A DNA stretch of 64,000 bases, taken from Aquimarina sp. AU58. GTDB taxonomy: Bacteria; Bacteroidota; Bacteroidia; Flavobacteriales; Flavobacteriaceae. The stretch's first letter is position 1. Each line of letters opens with the position of its first letter. The translations under genes and the position numbers were made by a program. Positions 1-10,354 of the stretch are shown piece after piece. Where the stretch lies: the NCBI RefSeq assembly GCF_900312745.1, contig NZ_OMPD01000003.1:18301-82300 (forward strand), read 5' to 3'. The notes beneath the pieces were generated by a model, which had not been told where the DNA came from, did not search any database, and saw only the letters and a list, made by a program, of their open reading frames with translations.

Positions 1-1
1 A

Positions 2-1030
2 ATCGTATCTAACCAATACATCATAGGTAATACGTATTATGAAAAAGGAGAATATTACACTGCTATGCGATACTATGAAAAAGTATTGTCGAATTATCCA
101 ACCACAGGAAACAACAAATCAAAGTTATCTATATATAATGCTATTGCGAATACCTATTTAAAATTAAAAAAAACAGATCTGGCAAAACATTACATCTCAA
201 AAGCGATTACTATTAATAAAACAAACAAAGACCTGAAAAGAGAAAAAGAAATCAATCATATCTTATCTCTTATTGCAGAGCAGGAAGGAAAAAGTAGGCA
301 AGCATTACAATTTTACAAAAATTATGAGCGATTAAAAGATTCTTTATACGTTTTAGAAAACCAGAAGCGTGTAGGTGAACTACAAATCATTTTTGAAACC
401 GAGAAAAAAGAGCGTCAAATCACAATGAAAAATACTGAAATTGAATTGCTCGAACAAAAAGCCAAGATGGATAATTTACAACAACTACTCCTGATCATTG
501 GACTTGGGTTATTCATGATTATTTTTGGTTTAAGTTTTTATGTTTTCAGGCTAAAAATAAAACGTTCAATTTTAGAAAAACAAAAACTAAATTCAGAATT
601 GAATTATAAAAAGAATGAATTAACTACTTACGCATTACATATTGCTAAAAAGAATAAAGTCCTGGAGAATTTAAGGAATGAAGTAAACCTTATCAAACAT
701 TCTGAGCCTCAAAATGCTCAATACAACTATCAAAAACTAATACAAACCATTAACTTTGATCTGAGAGACGATGAGAACTGGGAGAATTTCAGAAAATATT
801 TTGAACAAGTTCACAAAGGTTTTTATTGCCGAATCAAAAAGAAATATTCTCATGTGACTACAAATGAATTACGATTTTTAGCACTTCTTAAAATGAATTT
901 ATCTTCTAAAGAGATCGGTAATATTCTCAATATCTCGCAAGAAGGGGTAAAAAAGGCTCGTTATAGGCTCCGGAAAAAACTAAACCTATCACCCGATTGC
1001 TCCTTACAAGATTTGATTTTAAACCTATAG
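2..1030 (+). CDS. TPR / membrane / LuxR-type HTH signalling regulator, 5'-truncated by window edge
   Basis: The reading frame is open back to base 2, so the ATG at 65 is internal and the N-terminus lies outside the window. What is seen, in order, is: TPR-like helices (residues with the pattern AxRYYEKVLxxYP), a coiled-coil stretch rich in Lys, Glu and Gln, one hydrophobic segment (LLLIIGLGLFMIIFGLSFYV), a second coiled coil, and a C-terminal helix-turn-helix around TNELRFLALLKMNLSSKEIG. This architecture belongs to the Bacteroidota TPR-TM-HTH regulators that link a periplasmic or membrane-proximal repeat domain to a cytoplasmic LuxR-like DNA-binding domain. Ligand and targets cannot be told from sequence. 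It converges on bshC with only 16 bp between the stop codons. Confidence 0.85.
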   Translation: MVSNQYIIGNTYYEKGEYYTAMRYYEKVLSNYPTTGNNKSKLSIYNAIANTYLKLKKTDLAKHYISKAITINKTNKDLKREKEINHILSLIAEQEGKSRQALQFYKNYERLKDSLYVLENQKRVGELQIIFETEKKERQITMKNTEIELLEQKAKMDNLQQLLLIIGLGLFMIIFGLSFYVFRLKIKRSILEKQKLNSELNYKKNELTTYALHIAKKNKVLENLRNEVNLIKHSEPQNAQYNYQKLIQTINFDLRDDENWENFRKYFEQVHKGFYCRIKKKYSHVTTNELRFLALLKMNLSSKEIGNILNISQEGVKKARYRLRKKLNLSPDCSLQDLILNL

Positions 1031-1046
1031 ATAGAGGGGCTACCCT

Positions 1047-2648
1047 CTATTCTTTCAAAATCAAGAACTCTCCTTTTAAAGGATCAAGATGTTTCATTAA
1101 TGTTGGAATTAAATCAGAACCATACTCCAGATAGAATTCTGCAAAGTTCTTATTACGTTCTTGCAAACTTTGATTAGGAAAAAGCTCATTTTGTAGCGTC
1201 GTTAAGCGTTTTATATGATCACCTAATTTGCGTCTTTGTGCTTTCAACAATCGTTTTTCTAAAACATCTAATCCCTTAAGTTGTTTTATTTCTTGCGCTT
1301 TTACCGCATTATTAAAAGTTACATCTGTTTGCTCTGCCAGCTTATACATTGCTTCAAACTGCTCTTTTAAATGTTTACGCTGCGGATCAAAATCAATATT
1401 TATATTAGAAATACGACGTACCTTACGGTTAATTAACTCATGTTGTTTCAGAAATAACTCAGTATCAGAAACATTAAGTTTTTCTATTTTCTCGGCTTGC
1501 TTTTTGGTTTGAATCAGCACCGAATTACGAAGTAACAACATAGGGAAAGGAATATCTACATTTTCAAAATAGTCTTTCAACTCTAACCAATATGCCAATT
1601 CTCCACCACCACCGATATAACAAAGGTTAGGTAAAATCACTTCCTGATACAAAGGTCGCATCATTACATTAGGGCTAAACCTCTCTGGGAACTCAGAGAG
1701 TTCTTTTAATATCTCACTCTTACTCCAAGAGATATCGGTTTCGTTAACAAAATATCTTTCTTCTTTTTCAATAATTCTTTCGCGTAATCCATCTGCCAAA
1801 TAAAACAAATTAATTTCTCTGGGGTTCACCTGCACTTTATATCCTTGTGCTTCTAGTATTTCTGCTTTTGGTACTACTTTGGTATAGGCAACCTGATCTG
1901 TTAATTCTCTTTCGACAAATGGAATAAAAAGCCTTTTTAATTCACGATCATCTCCGTCTATAATTACCAGGCCATACTCTCCAAATAATTCATTAGCCAG
2001 ATATCGGGTTGCATCTGCAAGATGATTATGTTGCAGATAGGCTTTCTTAAATAAGGTTTTAAGGTATTCTGCATTTCGTCCTGATCCAATTTCTGAAGAA
2101 AAAATTTCAAAAACCTTATCTAATCCTTCGGTATCAAAAACTCCTACCGCTCCTCCATCATTACGATTCCACTGTATCTTCTTTCCAAAAAGATTAAAAT
2201 AATTAATCTCATCAAAATCATGATCTTCTGTTGCCATCCAATATATAGGTACGAAATCATATTGTGGATGCTTCTCTTTTAGCTCATTAGTAAGGTTAAT
2301 CGTAGAGATAATTTTATACAAAAAGTATAATGGTCCCGTAAAAAGATTGAGTTGATGCCCCGTAACAACAGTAAATGTAGTAGGCGCGTCTAATGATTCT
2401 ATATTTTGGTTAATAAGATCAGAAGGATCGACACCTTTATATTGTTTGCGTAAAGCTTGCACCAATACTTTTCTATGCTCATTAGAAAAAGAGTGTTGCT
2501 TTTCTTTAATTTGATCTTTGAAGTTTTCTAATTCCGGAAAACGATTATAAAAAGGTTGTAATTCAGACTTTTGATCTAAATAATCACAAATAAGAGAAGA
2601 AAAGTAATTCGTATTGCTAAACGGAATACAGTCACTAGGCATAAGCAA
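1047..2648 (-). CDS. bshC: BshC, bacillithiol biosynthesis cysteine-adding enzyme
   Basis: This 533-residue protein matches the family's usual length of about 530-540. Recognisable BshC blocks are GHQLNLFTGP at residues 97-106 and MATEDHDFDEI at 138-148, both in the Rossmann-like core, followed by a long C-terminal coiled coil. BshC is assigned the last step of bacillithiol synthesis, joining cysteine to glucosaminyl-malate in the cytoplasm; bacillithiol is the low-molecular-weight thiol of many Bacteroidota. Two ATGs sit at the start (M1 and M3), and either is possible. No other bsh genes are in the window. The gene is single and convergent with the upstream regulator, and its divergent partner at 2859 starts 210 bp away. 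Confidence 0.95.
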   Translation of the reverse strand: MLMPSDCIPFSNTNYFSSLICDYLDQKSELQPFYNRFPELENFKDQIKEKQHSFSNEHRKVLVQALRKQYKGVDPSDLINQNIESLDAPTTFTVVTGHQLNLFTGPLYFLYKIISTINLTNELKEKHPQYDFVPIYWMATEDHDFDEINYFNLFGKKIQWNRNDGGAVGVFDTEGLDKVFEIFSSEIGSGRNAEYLKTLFKKAYLQHNHLADATRYLANELFGEYGLVIIDGDDRELKRLFIPFVERELTDQVAYTKVVPKAEILEAQGYKVQVNPREINLFYLADGLRERIIEKEERYFVNETDISWSKSEILKELSEFPERFSPNVMMRPLYQEVILPNLCYIGGGGELAYWLELKDYFENVDIPFPMLLLRNSVLIQTKKQAEKIEKLNVSDTELFLKQHELINRKVRRISNINIDFDPQRKHLKEQFEAMYKLAEQTDVTFNNAVKAQEIKQLKGLDVLEKRLLKAQRRKLGDHIKRLTTLQNELFPNQSLQERNKNFAEFYLEYGSDLIPTLMKHLDPLKGEFLILKE

Positions 2649-2858
2649 AATTTTTGGTCGATAAATATACGGCAGATTGTGATCTCATCTGCTTTTTTAT
2701 ATTTTTTTTAATAGTTTGAAAGAATTCATATGCAAATCTTTATCTAAATACTAAAATTTATCAATATTCTTTATTTCAAATCCTAAATTTTAGTTAATCC
2801 CGATTAAATCCTAAATTTAACTCGGTATTTTACCCCTTCTAAAAGAATTCACCGATCA

Positions 2859-5345
2859 ATGAAAAAACTAATCATCACACTCTTTGTCGTAACTGTAACG
2901 ACTTGCTTAACCTATTCTCAAAACAAATTACAATCTCCTGCCGAATTTTTGGGCTATGAAATAGGTGATCAATTTACACGTCATGCCGATGTTGTAAATT
3001 ATTTTAATCATGTTGCTGGTCATTCTAGTATGGTAAGCTATCATACTTATGGAAAAACAAATGAACGAAGACCCTTAACTTATGCTATTGTTTCTTCTGA
3101 AGAAAACTTAAATAACATAGAAAATATAAGAGTAAACAATCTAAAAAATATTGGTATTGCAGAAGGCGCAGCTAATCCAGAAGTTGCAATTGTATGGTTA
3201 AGTTATAATGTACATGGTAATGAAGCCTCTAGTACAGAAGCTGCTATGCAAACTATTTATGAGTTAATTACCACGAAAACTGCATGGTTAAAAAATACTG
3301 TGGTTATTATAGACCCTTGTATAAATCCCGATGGTCGTGATCGATATGTAAATTGGTATAACCAAACAAAAGCTACACCTTATAATACAGATCAAGTAGC
3401 AACAGAACATAATGAACCCTGGCCAGGCGGGAGACCAAATCACTATTTGTTCGATCTTAACCGTGATTGGGCATGGGCAACCCAAGTAGAATCAAGACAA
3501 CGTATCAAAGCCTACAACACATGGATGCCGCATATTCATGTAGATTTTCATGAGCAAGGCATCAATGAGCCTTATTATTTTGCTCCGGCAGCAGAGCCTT
3601 TTCATGAGATTATAACGCCATGGCAAAGAGATTTCCAAACTCAAATCGGTAAAAACCATGCTCGATATTTTGATGCAGAAGGATGGTTATTTTTTACCAG
3701 AGAACGTTTTGACTTACTATATCCTAGTTACGGAGATACCTACCCTACGTTTATGGGCGCCATAGGAATGACGTATGAGCAAGCGGGACATGGACGTGCT
3801 GGTTTAGGTATTCAAACCGACGAAGGTTATGTATTAACGCTAAAAGATCGTGCCTTACACCACACTACAACAGGGTTATCAACAGTAGAGATTTCTTCTA
3901 AACAAGCTACAAAATTAAATACCGAGTTTAAAAAGTTTTTTAATACCTCTGGGCTTAAATATAAAAGCTATGTATTAAATGGAGAAGCCGATAAGATCAA
4001 TGCATTAGTAAAACTATTAGAAACCCATGATATTAAATATGGGTATACGAATACTGCAAAAATTTCGGGATTCAATTTTAAAGAAAATAAGCAAGGAAGT
4101 ATTAATGCAAATGGTGCATTGGTAGTAAGTACAAATCAACCCAAAGGTAAAATGGTAAAAGTACTTTTTGAACCCAATGCCAAACTTAGTGACCCACTTA
4201 CTTATGATATTACAGCATGGAGTGTACCACATGCTTACGGATTAAATGCAATTGCTTCGACTACATTGATTCCTGCTAACGGAAATAAGAAACCTAATAC
4301 CATAAATAATACAGCTAACACATCTGGTGCAGGTTATATCACTAAATGGAATAGCATAGACGACGCCGCTTTTATGGCTGATTTACTTCGTCATAATATT
4401 AGAGTACGTTTTAGTGAAAAAGATTTTAGTAATGGTGCAGAGAATTTCAAAAAAGGAAGTCTTATTATCACCAAAAGTGACAATCGAAAAACTAAAAATT
4501 ACGATAAAACGGTTATCGATATCGCTAATGCTCATCATAGAAAACTATATACAGCTCCTACTAGTTTTTCTAGTAAAGGGGTAGATTTTGGTTCTCCCGA
4601 TGTAAAACTCATCAATAACCAACGTATAGCAGTATTAAAAGGTCGATATACCTCTTCTTTAAGCTATGGAGAAATTTGGTACTTCTTTGAGCAACAGCTT
4701 AAATTTCCTATTACTTCAATTGATACAGATTATTTTAAGAATGTTGATCTTACCAAGTATGATGTGTTAATTATGCCAAACGGATATTACAATAGCTACT
4801 TAGACAAAGGAGCTTTGGATAAATTGAAAGGATGGGTAAGCAGTGGTGGTAAAGTAATAGCGATTGGTAATGCAGTAAGAACCTTTGCCGATAAAAAAGG
4901 ATTTGATCTTAAGAAAAATAAGGCCGATAAAAAGGAAAAAGACTCTATCGGTAATCTTATTCCTTATGATCAACGTGAACGAAAAAGCGTAAAGGATTTT
5001 ATTACAGGAAGTATTTTTAAGACCAAAATAGATCATTCGCACCCAATGGCTTTTGGATATGATGACACCTATTTTAGTCTGAAATTAGGAAGTAGTTCTT
5101 ATAAATTTCTTCAAAATGGATATAATATTGCTTATATAGAAAAGCCACAAAGTGTTTCTGGATTCGCAGGTGCAGATGCCCTTAAAAATCTAAACAATTC
5201 TTTGGTTTTTGGTGAATCAAGAATGGGTAGCGGAAGCATTATCTATATGGTAGATAATCCTTTATTCAGATCTTTCTGGGAAAATGGAAAGCTTTTCTTT
5301 GTTAATGCTATCTTCTTTGTTAACAATAATAAATTTAGAATTTAA
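2859..5345 (+). CDS. Secreted M14-family zinc carboxypeptidase
   Basis: The 828-residue protein starts with a signal peptide ending near residue 20 (TCLTYSQ). The M14 carboxypeptidase domain follows: HGNEASSTEA places zinc ligands at H119 and E122, INPDGRDRY (155-163) is the conserved Asn-Pro-Asp-Gly-Arg stretch, the third ligand is probably a His in HIHVDFHEQ (225-233), and E307 in MTYEQAG is the likely catalytic Glu. The remaining roughly 450 residues, with a Rossmann-like stretch near VLIMPNGYYNSY, resemble the C-terminal glutamine-amidotransferase-like extension seen in long Bacteroidota M14 enzymes. It probably degrades peptides in the periplasm or outside. It lies 11 bp upstream of the M3 peptidase gene, so the two are likely co-transcribed. 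Confidence 0.9.
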   Translation: MKKLIITLFVVTVTTCLTYSQNKLQSPAEFLGYEIGDQFTRHADVVNYFNHVAGHSSMVSYHTYGKTNERRPLTYAIVSSEENLNNIENIRVNNLKNIGIAEGAANPEVAIVWLSYNVHGNEASSTEAAMQTIYELITTKTAWLKNTVVIIDPCINPDGRDRYVNWYNQTKATPYNTDQVATEHNEPWPGGRPNHYLFDLNRDWAWATQVESRQRIKAYNTWMPHIHVDFHEQGINEPYYFAPAAEPFHEIITPWQRDFQTQIGKNHARYFDAEGWLFFTRERFDLLYPSYGDTYPTFMGAIGMTYEQAGHGRAGLGIQTDEGYVLTLKDRALHHTTTGLSTVEISSKQATKLNTEFKKFFNTSGLKYKSYVLNGEADKINALVKLLETHDIKYGYTNTAKISGFNFKENKQGSINANGALVVSTNQPKGKMVKVLFEPNAKLSDPLTYDITAWSVPHAYGLNAIASTTLIPANGNKKPNTINNTANTSGAGYITKWNSIDDAAFMADLLRHNIRVRFSEKDFSNGAENFKKGSLIITKSDNRKTKNYDKTVIDIANAHHRKLYTAPTSFSSKGVDFGSPDVKLINNQRIAVLKGRYTSSLSYGEIWYFFEQQLKFPITSIDTDYFKNVDLTKYDVLIMPNGYYNSYLDKGALDKLKGWVSSGGKVIAIGNAVRTFADKKGFDLKKNKADKKEKDSIGNLIPYDQRERKSVKDFITGSIFKTKIDHSHPMAFGYDDTYFSLKLGSSSYKFLQNGYNIAYIEKPQSVSGFAGADALKNLNNSLVFGESRMGSGSIIYMVDNPLFRSFWENGKLFFVNAIFFVNNNKFRI

Positions 5346-5356
5346 ATTAAATAATC

Positions 5357-7531
5357 ATGATTAACTCACACCTCTCTACAACCATCAAGACTGTAGCCTT
5401 ATCGGCTATTGTGCTTTTAGCCAGTTGTAACCAAAAGAAAGAAACTGTGAAAACTACAGCAGAATCAGAACCTAAAGAGACAACAAATGTCTTATTAGAA
5501 GAATGGACCGGATCATTTGGCGGTACTCCTGCATTCGATAAAATGAATGTTACCGATATAAAACCAGCTCTTGAAAAAGGAATGGAACTTAATCTTAAAG
5601 AAATTGATGAGATTGCGAATAATGCTGAGGCTCCTACTTTTGAAAATACCATTGTTGCTATGGAGAGAGCTGGAGCAGAACTCGATAGAATTTTCACATA
5701 TTATGGTATCCTAAGTAGTAATATGTCTTCGCCAGAATTTAGAGATGTTCAAAAAGAAATGGCTCCTAAACTATCAGAGTTTAGTTCTAAAATATCACAA
5801 AACGAAAAATTGTTTAAGCGTATTAAAACCGTTTATGACAATGCTCAAAAAACGCCATTAGAGGCAGATCAACAACGTGTGGTAGAGCTTACTTATAAAT
5901 CTTTTGCCATGAATGGAGCAGAATTAGACGAAGAAAAGAAGAAACGTTATGCAGCAATCAACAAAGAATTATCAGAACTGTATACCAATTTTTCGAATAA
6001 TGTATTAGAAGATGAAGAAGGGTATGTAACCTATCTTACCAAAGATCAATTAAGTGGTTTATCAGAACCCTTGATCAAGGCATATGCAAAAGCAGCTACA
6101 GATAGAGATCAGGATGGTAAATATGCAATAACTAATACAAGATCTTCTATGGATCCTTTCCTTACGTATTCTGATGAACGTGCTATACGTGAAAAAGTGT
6201 GGAGGAATTATTATTCTCGGGGAGATAATGGAGATGATAAGGATAATAATGAAAATATTGCCAAAATCCTGAAACTAAGAAAAGAACGTGTTGGATTATT
6301 AGGACATGATAACTATGCAGACTGGAGGCTACAAAATCGTATGGCTAAGAATCCTGATAATGCAATGAAACTTATGAATGCCGTTTGGCCAGCTGCTATA
6401 GCCAGAGTAAAAGAAGAAGTAACCGATATGCAGGCGGTGGCAGATGCAAATGGAGATAAGATAACAATCGAACCATGGGACTATCGTTACTATGCAGAAA
6501 AAGTAAGAAAAAAGAAATACGATCTGGATTCTGATGAAGTAAAACAATATTTACAATTAGATAAATTGAGAGAAGCTATGTTCTTTGTAGCTGGCGAATT
6601 ATTTAATTACAAATTCACTCCGATTGAAGAAGGTAAAGTTCCTGTTTTTCATGAAGATGTAAAAGTATGGGAAGTAAATGACAAAACCTCTGGAGAACAT
6701 ATCGGCCTATGGTATCTCGATCCATTTGCCAGACCTGGTAAACGATCTGGAGCGTGGGCTACCACATATAGAAGTCATACTACTTTTGATGGTAAAAAGA
6801 ATGTACTCGCTTCTAACAACTCTAATTTTGTTAAACCAGCTCCAGGAGAAGCAGTTTTAGTTTCCTGGGATGATGCTACGACTTTTTTCCATGAATTTGG
6901 TCACGCTTTACACTTCTTTGCTTCCGAAGTAAGATACCCAACTCTTAATGGTGGTGTACGTGATTATACAGAGTTTCAATCTCAATTGTTAGAGCGTTGG
7001 TTATCTACCGATAAAGTCATTGACAATTATCTGGTACATTACAAAACCGGAGAAGCAATCCCAAAAACACTGGTTGATAAAATTAAAAAAGCCGCTACTT
7101 TTAATCAAGGGTTTGCTACAACAGAATACCTGGCTTCTGCCTTAATGGATATGAGATTTCATTTAGCAGATCCAACTAATATTGATGTAGATAAATTTGA
7201 ACAAGAAACTCTTACAGAATTAAATATGCCAAAAGAATTAGTAATGCGTCACCGCACACCACATTTTGGGCATGTATTTTCTGGAGAAGGATATGCTACC
7301 GCTTATTATGGATATATGTGGGCAGATGTACTTACCTCTGATGCAGCAGAAGCTTTTGCCGAAGCTCCAGGAGGATTTTATGATAAAGAAGTTGCCGCTA
7401 AACTAGTAAAATATCTTTTTGCACCACGTAATGCTATGGATCCAGCAGAAGCGTATCGCAAATTTAGAGGACGCGATGCAAAGATCGAAGCCTTAATGAG
7501 AGACAGAGGATTTCCGGTTCCTAAGTCGTAA
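5357..7531 (+). CDS. dcp: M3-family peptidyl-dipeptidase (Dcp-like) lipoprotein
   Basis: The 724-residue protein has a lipobox (LLASC, Cys24) and is therefore expected to be membrane-anchored. The thermolysin-like zinc motif HEFGH is at residues 512-516, and a third ligand, probably E539, sits in the following YTEF helix. Length and the C-terminal GEGYATAYYGYMWADV and PRNAMDPAEAYRKFRGRDA blocks match peptidyl-dipeptidase Dcp of family M3, which removes C-terminal dipeptides from oligopeptides. It follows the M14 carboxypeptidase gene by 11 bp, suggesting joint peptide degradation in the envelope. A strong hairpin with a U-run ends the unit at 7553-7597. Confidence 0.93.
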   Translation: MINSHLSTTIKTVALSAIVLLASCNQKKETVKTTAESEPKETTNVLLEEWTGSFGGTPAFDKMNVTDIKPALEKGMELNLKEIDEIANNAEAPTFENTIVAMERAGAELDRIFTYYGILSSNMSSPEFRDVQKEMAPKLSEFSSKISQNEKLFKRIKTVYDNAQKTPLEADQQRVVELTYKSFAMNGAELDEEKKKRYAAINKELSELYTNFSNNVLEDEEGYVTYLTKDQLSGLSEPLIKAYAKAATDRDQDGKYAITNTRSSMDPFLTYSDERAIREKVWRNYYSRGDNGDDKDNNENIAKILKLRKERVGLLGHDNYADWRLQNRMAKNPDNAMKLMNAVWPAAIARVKEEVTDMQAVADANGDKITIEPWDYRYYAEKVRKKKYDLDSDEVKQYLQLDKLREAMFFVAGELFNYKFTPIEEGKVPVFHEDVKVWEVNDKTSGEHIGLWYLDPFARPGKRSGAWATTYRSHTTFDGKKNVLASNNSNFVKPAPGEAVLVSWDDATTFFHEFGHALHFFASEVRYPTLNGGVRDYTEFQSQLLERWLSTDKVIDNYLVHYKTGEAIPKTLVDKIKKAATFNQGFATTEYLASALMDMRFHLADPTNIDVDKFEQETLTELNMPKELVMRHRTPHFGHVFSGEGYATAYYGYMWADVLTSDAAEAFAEAPGGFYDKEVAAKLVKYLFAPRNAMDPAEAYRKFRGRDAKIEALMRDRGFPVPKS

Positions 7532-7552
7532 CCAAAAATAACACATGTAATT

Positions 7553-7597
7553 AAAATACACATATGCCATTATAACAGAAGGTATATGTGTATTTTT
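7553..7597 (+). terminator. Rho-independent terminator after the M14-M3 peptidase pair
   Basis: Arms 7553-7565 and 7584-7596 form a perfect 13-bp stem (AAAATACACATAT with its complement) around an 18-nt loop, running into a T-rich tail. It lies 21 bp after the dcp stop. Confidence 0.8.
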
Positions 7598-7689
7598 ATA
7601 TAAGAGCTGTACTTCATCATTATAAAAACTAAACCACACCAAGTTTAGAATAGATGTAACCAGGATAAAAGAACTAATAAGAAGCTTTT

Positions 7690-8490
7690 ATGAAATACAT
7701 ATATAAATCAGCATTTGTACTTTGTGTTATTGTACTTTTTTTTAATGGAAAAAAATATCAAAAAAAATCATCTATGGATATCGTTAGAGGACTTAAACCT
7801 GCCATTGCCGAGTTTACCGATTTAGAGCAAAAACTCGTTATAAAGGTTGCCAAAAAACTAAAGAACAATGGATTTCCGGTTGATGATGTAACAAGAGTTC
7901 ACCTCAAAAAAAGAATGCTTTATGATAAAGATTATTATGCTAAGAATGAAATTACATTTTTTGTAAACCCAGGAGTTTATAAAGAAAATGAATTTAATTG
8001 GGGAATAGAAACAATCACTATAGACTGGGAAGACCCTTCTGTTGTAAGAACACCAGATGGAGGTATCGAGTTTATGGTAGGTAATAAAATAAAACCCGAA
8101 GATCTTGTGATAAATCTTTATGGGATGAACGATTCTTATTCACACCATACACTTTTAAAAAATCATGATAGTATTATAAAAAGAATAAATAATGCCTTAT
8201 TGGCCAATACTTTAGAAGAAATTAAGCATTTCACTTCTCAAGGGATAGCAGGGTTACTTAGAAATTACCTAATTGTAATAACAGCATATAATGAAAAAGA
8301 AAATGTATATGAAATGGCAATAAGAAGGATAGATCATGATCTTATTGATTCGAAACATTATAATAAACTCCTTGAGCAGTATCGTTTAAAAATAGATATA
8401 AATACATCTAGAATAGAAGTATTAGATAGTTTTGACCCTACTTTCTTTCCTACCCCAGCTACAGTACCACCAATTAAAAAGAAATTTTAA
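7690..8490 (+). CDS. Uncharacterised exported protein
   Basis: The 266-residue protein begins with a Lys-start hydrophobic segment (IYKSAFVLCVIVLFFNG) that looks like a signal anchor or signal peptide; no lipobox Cys is placed correctly. The body is mixed alpha/beta with a hydrophilic C-terminus ending in PTPATVPPIKKKF. I do not recognise a family. It sits between the dcp terminator and rsgA (15 bp gap to rsgA), so it may be transcribed together with rsgA and the following genes. A cytoplasmic location after an uncleaved anchor cannot be excluded. Confidence 0.7.
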   Translation: MKYIYKSAFVLCVIVLFFNGKKYQKKSSMDIVRGLKPAIAEFTDLEQKLVIKVAKKLKNNGFPVDDVTRVHLKKRMLYDKDYYAKNEITFFVNPGVYKENEFNWGIETITIDWEDPSVVRTPDGGIEFMVGNKIKPEDLVINLYGMNDSYSHHTLLKNHDSIIKRINNALLANTLEEIKHFTSQGIAGLLRNYLIVITAYNEKENVYEMAIRRIDHDLIDSKHYNKLLEQYRLKIDINTSRIEVLDSFDPTFFPTPATVPPIKKKF

Positions 8491-8505
8491 AAAACAAAAC
8501 ACAGC

Positions 8506-9573
8506 ATGACAATTCAGGATTTAGGATACAATAGTGCCCTAGAGCAATTTAGAACCGAACAAAATTTGGATTCTTTTGAGGTAGGCAGAATACTATCTGA
8601 GCATAAAGAAAGGTATGTTATTAAAACTCCTACACAAGAATTTGATGCAGAACTCATTGGTAATTTAAGATATACAGCAGAAAGTAGATATGATTTCCCT
8701 GCTGTCGGAGACTGGGTTGCCTTTTCTGAGTATGATGAAGGTAAAGCTCTAATTCACGCTATTTACCCTCGAAACTCTATTATAGAAAGGCAGGCCGTTG
8801 GTACATCAGGAAAAGTGCAAATAATTGCAACAAATATTGATTATGGTCTCATTGTCCAGGCTGTTAACAGAGATTTTAATATAAACAGATTAGAAAGATA
8901 TCTAACGATCTGTAATGCTTCAAAAGTCGAACCTATCATTATTTTAAGTAAGATTGATTTACTAGATGAAGCCGGTTTGCAGAATATCATAAATCAAATA
9001 AAACAACGAATCAAAGACATTACAATACTTACAGTTAGCAATCAAGTAGCCAAAGGATATGATATTCTAAATCAAATTATCCTAAAAGGAAAAACGTACT
9101 GTTTACTTGGATCTTCTGGAGTTGGAAAATCTACTCTTCTTAATAACCTTGCAGGTAAGCAACAAATGAAAACGGGAGAAATAAGTGCGAGTGTAAACAA
9201 AGGAAAGCATATTACAAGTCACCGAGAGCTAATCGTATTGGATAATGGAGGGATTTTGATTGATAACCCCGGAATGCGAGAAGTTGGAATTGCAGACACA
9301 TCAAGTGGATTAGAAACTACATTCGAAACCATCATCGAATATGCTGACAATTGTAGATTTAAAGATTGTACACATGTGCATGAGCAAGGCTGTGCTATAT
9401 TAGAAGCTGTTGAAAACGGAGAAATTGATAAAGATTCGTATTCTAATTTTCGAAAAATGGAAAAAGAAAAAATACATTTTGAGTCAGATAGTAAGGAGAG
9501 GAAAAAGAAAGATAAAGACTTAGGAAAAATGATTAGAAATGTTCAAAAGCAGAGAAGAAATAATAAATACTAA
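8506..9573 (+). CDS. rsgA: RsgA, small ribosomal subunit biogenesis GTPase
   Basis: The 355-residue protein is a circularly permuted GTPase, diagnostic for RsgA/YjeQ: an N-terminal OB-fold (about 35-95), then G4 (LSKIDL, 147-152), then G1/Walker A (GSSGVGKS, 202-209), then G3 (DNPGM, 253-257). A zinc knuckle follows with C283, C288, H290 and C296. RsgA binds the 30S decoding region and helps late maturation of the small subunit. The C-terminus is an unusually basic and acidic tail (KERKKKDKDLGKM). It lies 15 bp after the upstream unknown gene and 17 bp before the next. Confidence 0.95.
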   Translation: MTIQDLGYNSALEQFRTEQNLDSFEVGRILSEHKERYVIKTPTQEFDAELIGNLRYTAESRYDFPAVGDWVAFSEYDEGKALIHAIYPRNSIIERQAVGTSGKVQIIATNIDYGLIVQAVNRDFNINRLERYLTICNASKVEPIIILSKIDLLDEAGLQNIINQIKQRIKDITILTVSNQVAKGYDILNQIILKGKTYCLLGSSGVGKSTLLNNLAGKQQMKTGEISASVNKGKHITSHRELIVLDNGGILIDNPGMREVGIADTSSGLETTFETIIEYADNCRFKDCTHVHEQGCAILEAVENGEIDKDSYSNFRKMEKEKIHFESDSKERKKKDKDLGKMIRNVQKQRRNNKY

Positions 9574-9590
9574 TAAAATGTAATCAATAT

Positions 9591-10301
9591 ATGAATAACA
9601 GTATAAACCTGGAACCAGAAAAAATTATTAAAACCATCGATCTACTCGAAAAACGAGTTTCGGATCGATTTCCTGATTCGGGACTTAGAAAAGTTTGCTT
9701 TCAATTCCTGCATACTGCTCAAAAAAGTAAACAAAATATTGATTGGATCTCTTCTCCAAATATTTTACTTCGCGTATTTTCTCATATGATCATACTAATT
9801 GGTTTAGGAGGATTGATCTATAGTATCACTTATATTGATTTACAAATTGAAAATACTACTCTTGCTAATGTTGTTACGATTTCTGAAGCTATTTTTAATG
9901 ATATCATATTATTAGGAGCTGCAATTTTTTTTCTTTTTTCACTAGAATCCAGGCTAAAAATGAAACGAGCACTAAAATCTCTTAATGAACTTAGGGTAAT
10001 TGCTCATGTTATTGATATGCATCAATTAACAAAAGATCCTAATGTCGCTGATGCGCCAGAATGTGCTACAGAAAACTCTCCTAAACGAACTTTTACTAAC
10101 TTTCAGCTTCAACGATATCTTGATTATTGCTCTGAAGCTACAGCCCTGGTTGGTAAAGTTGCGGCACTATATTCTCAAAGTCTACCAGACGAAAAAGTAG
10201 TAAGAGCAGTAAATGAAATCGAAATATTAACTACAGGATTAAGTAGGAAAATATGGCAAAAACTCATCATATTAAACGAACAAAAAACCAATAAACAATA
10301 A
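9591..10301 (+). CDS. Uncharacterised two-helix membrane protein
   Basis: The 236-residue protein has two clear hydrophobic segments, about residues 59-81 (RVFSHMIILIGLGGLIYSI) and 101-121 (DIILLGAAIFFLFSLE), between a soluble N-terminal part and a long helical C-terminal domain. No catalytic motif is seen and no family is recognised. The helical soluble regions suggest an inner-membrane protein with both large domains on the same, probably cytoplasmic, side. It follows rsgA closely; a functional link to ribosome assembly would be speculation. Confidence 0.7.
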   Translation: MNNSINLEPEKIIKTIDLLEKRVSDRFPDSGLRKVCFQFLHTAQKSKQNIDWISSPNILLRVFSHMIILIGLGGLIYSITYIDLQIENTTLANVVTISEAIFNDIILLGAAIFFLFSLESRLKMKRALKSLNELRVIAHVIDMHQLTKDPNVADAPECATENSPKRTFTNFQLQRYLDYCSEATALVGKVAALYSQSLPDEKVVRAVNEIEILTTGLSRKIWQKLIILNEQKTNKQ

Positions 10302-10354
10302 TTAGTTGACACAAAAAACAGCCTAAAATCTCGTCAAATAATAAAAATAAAAAC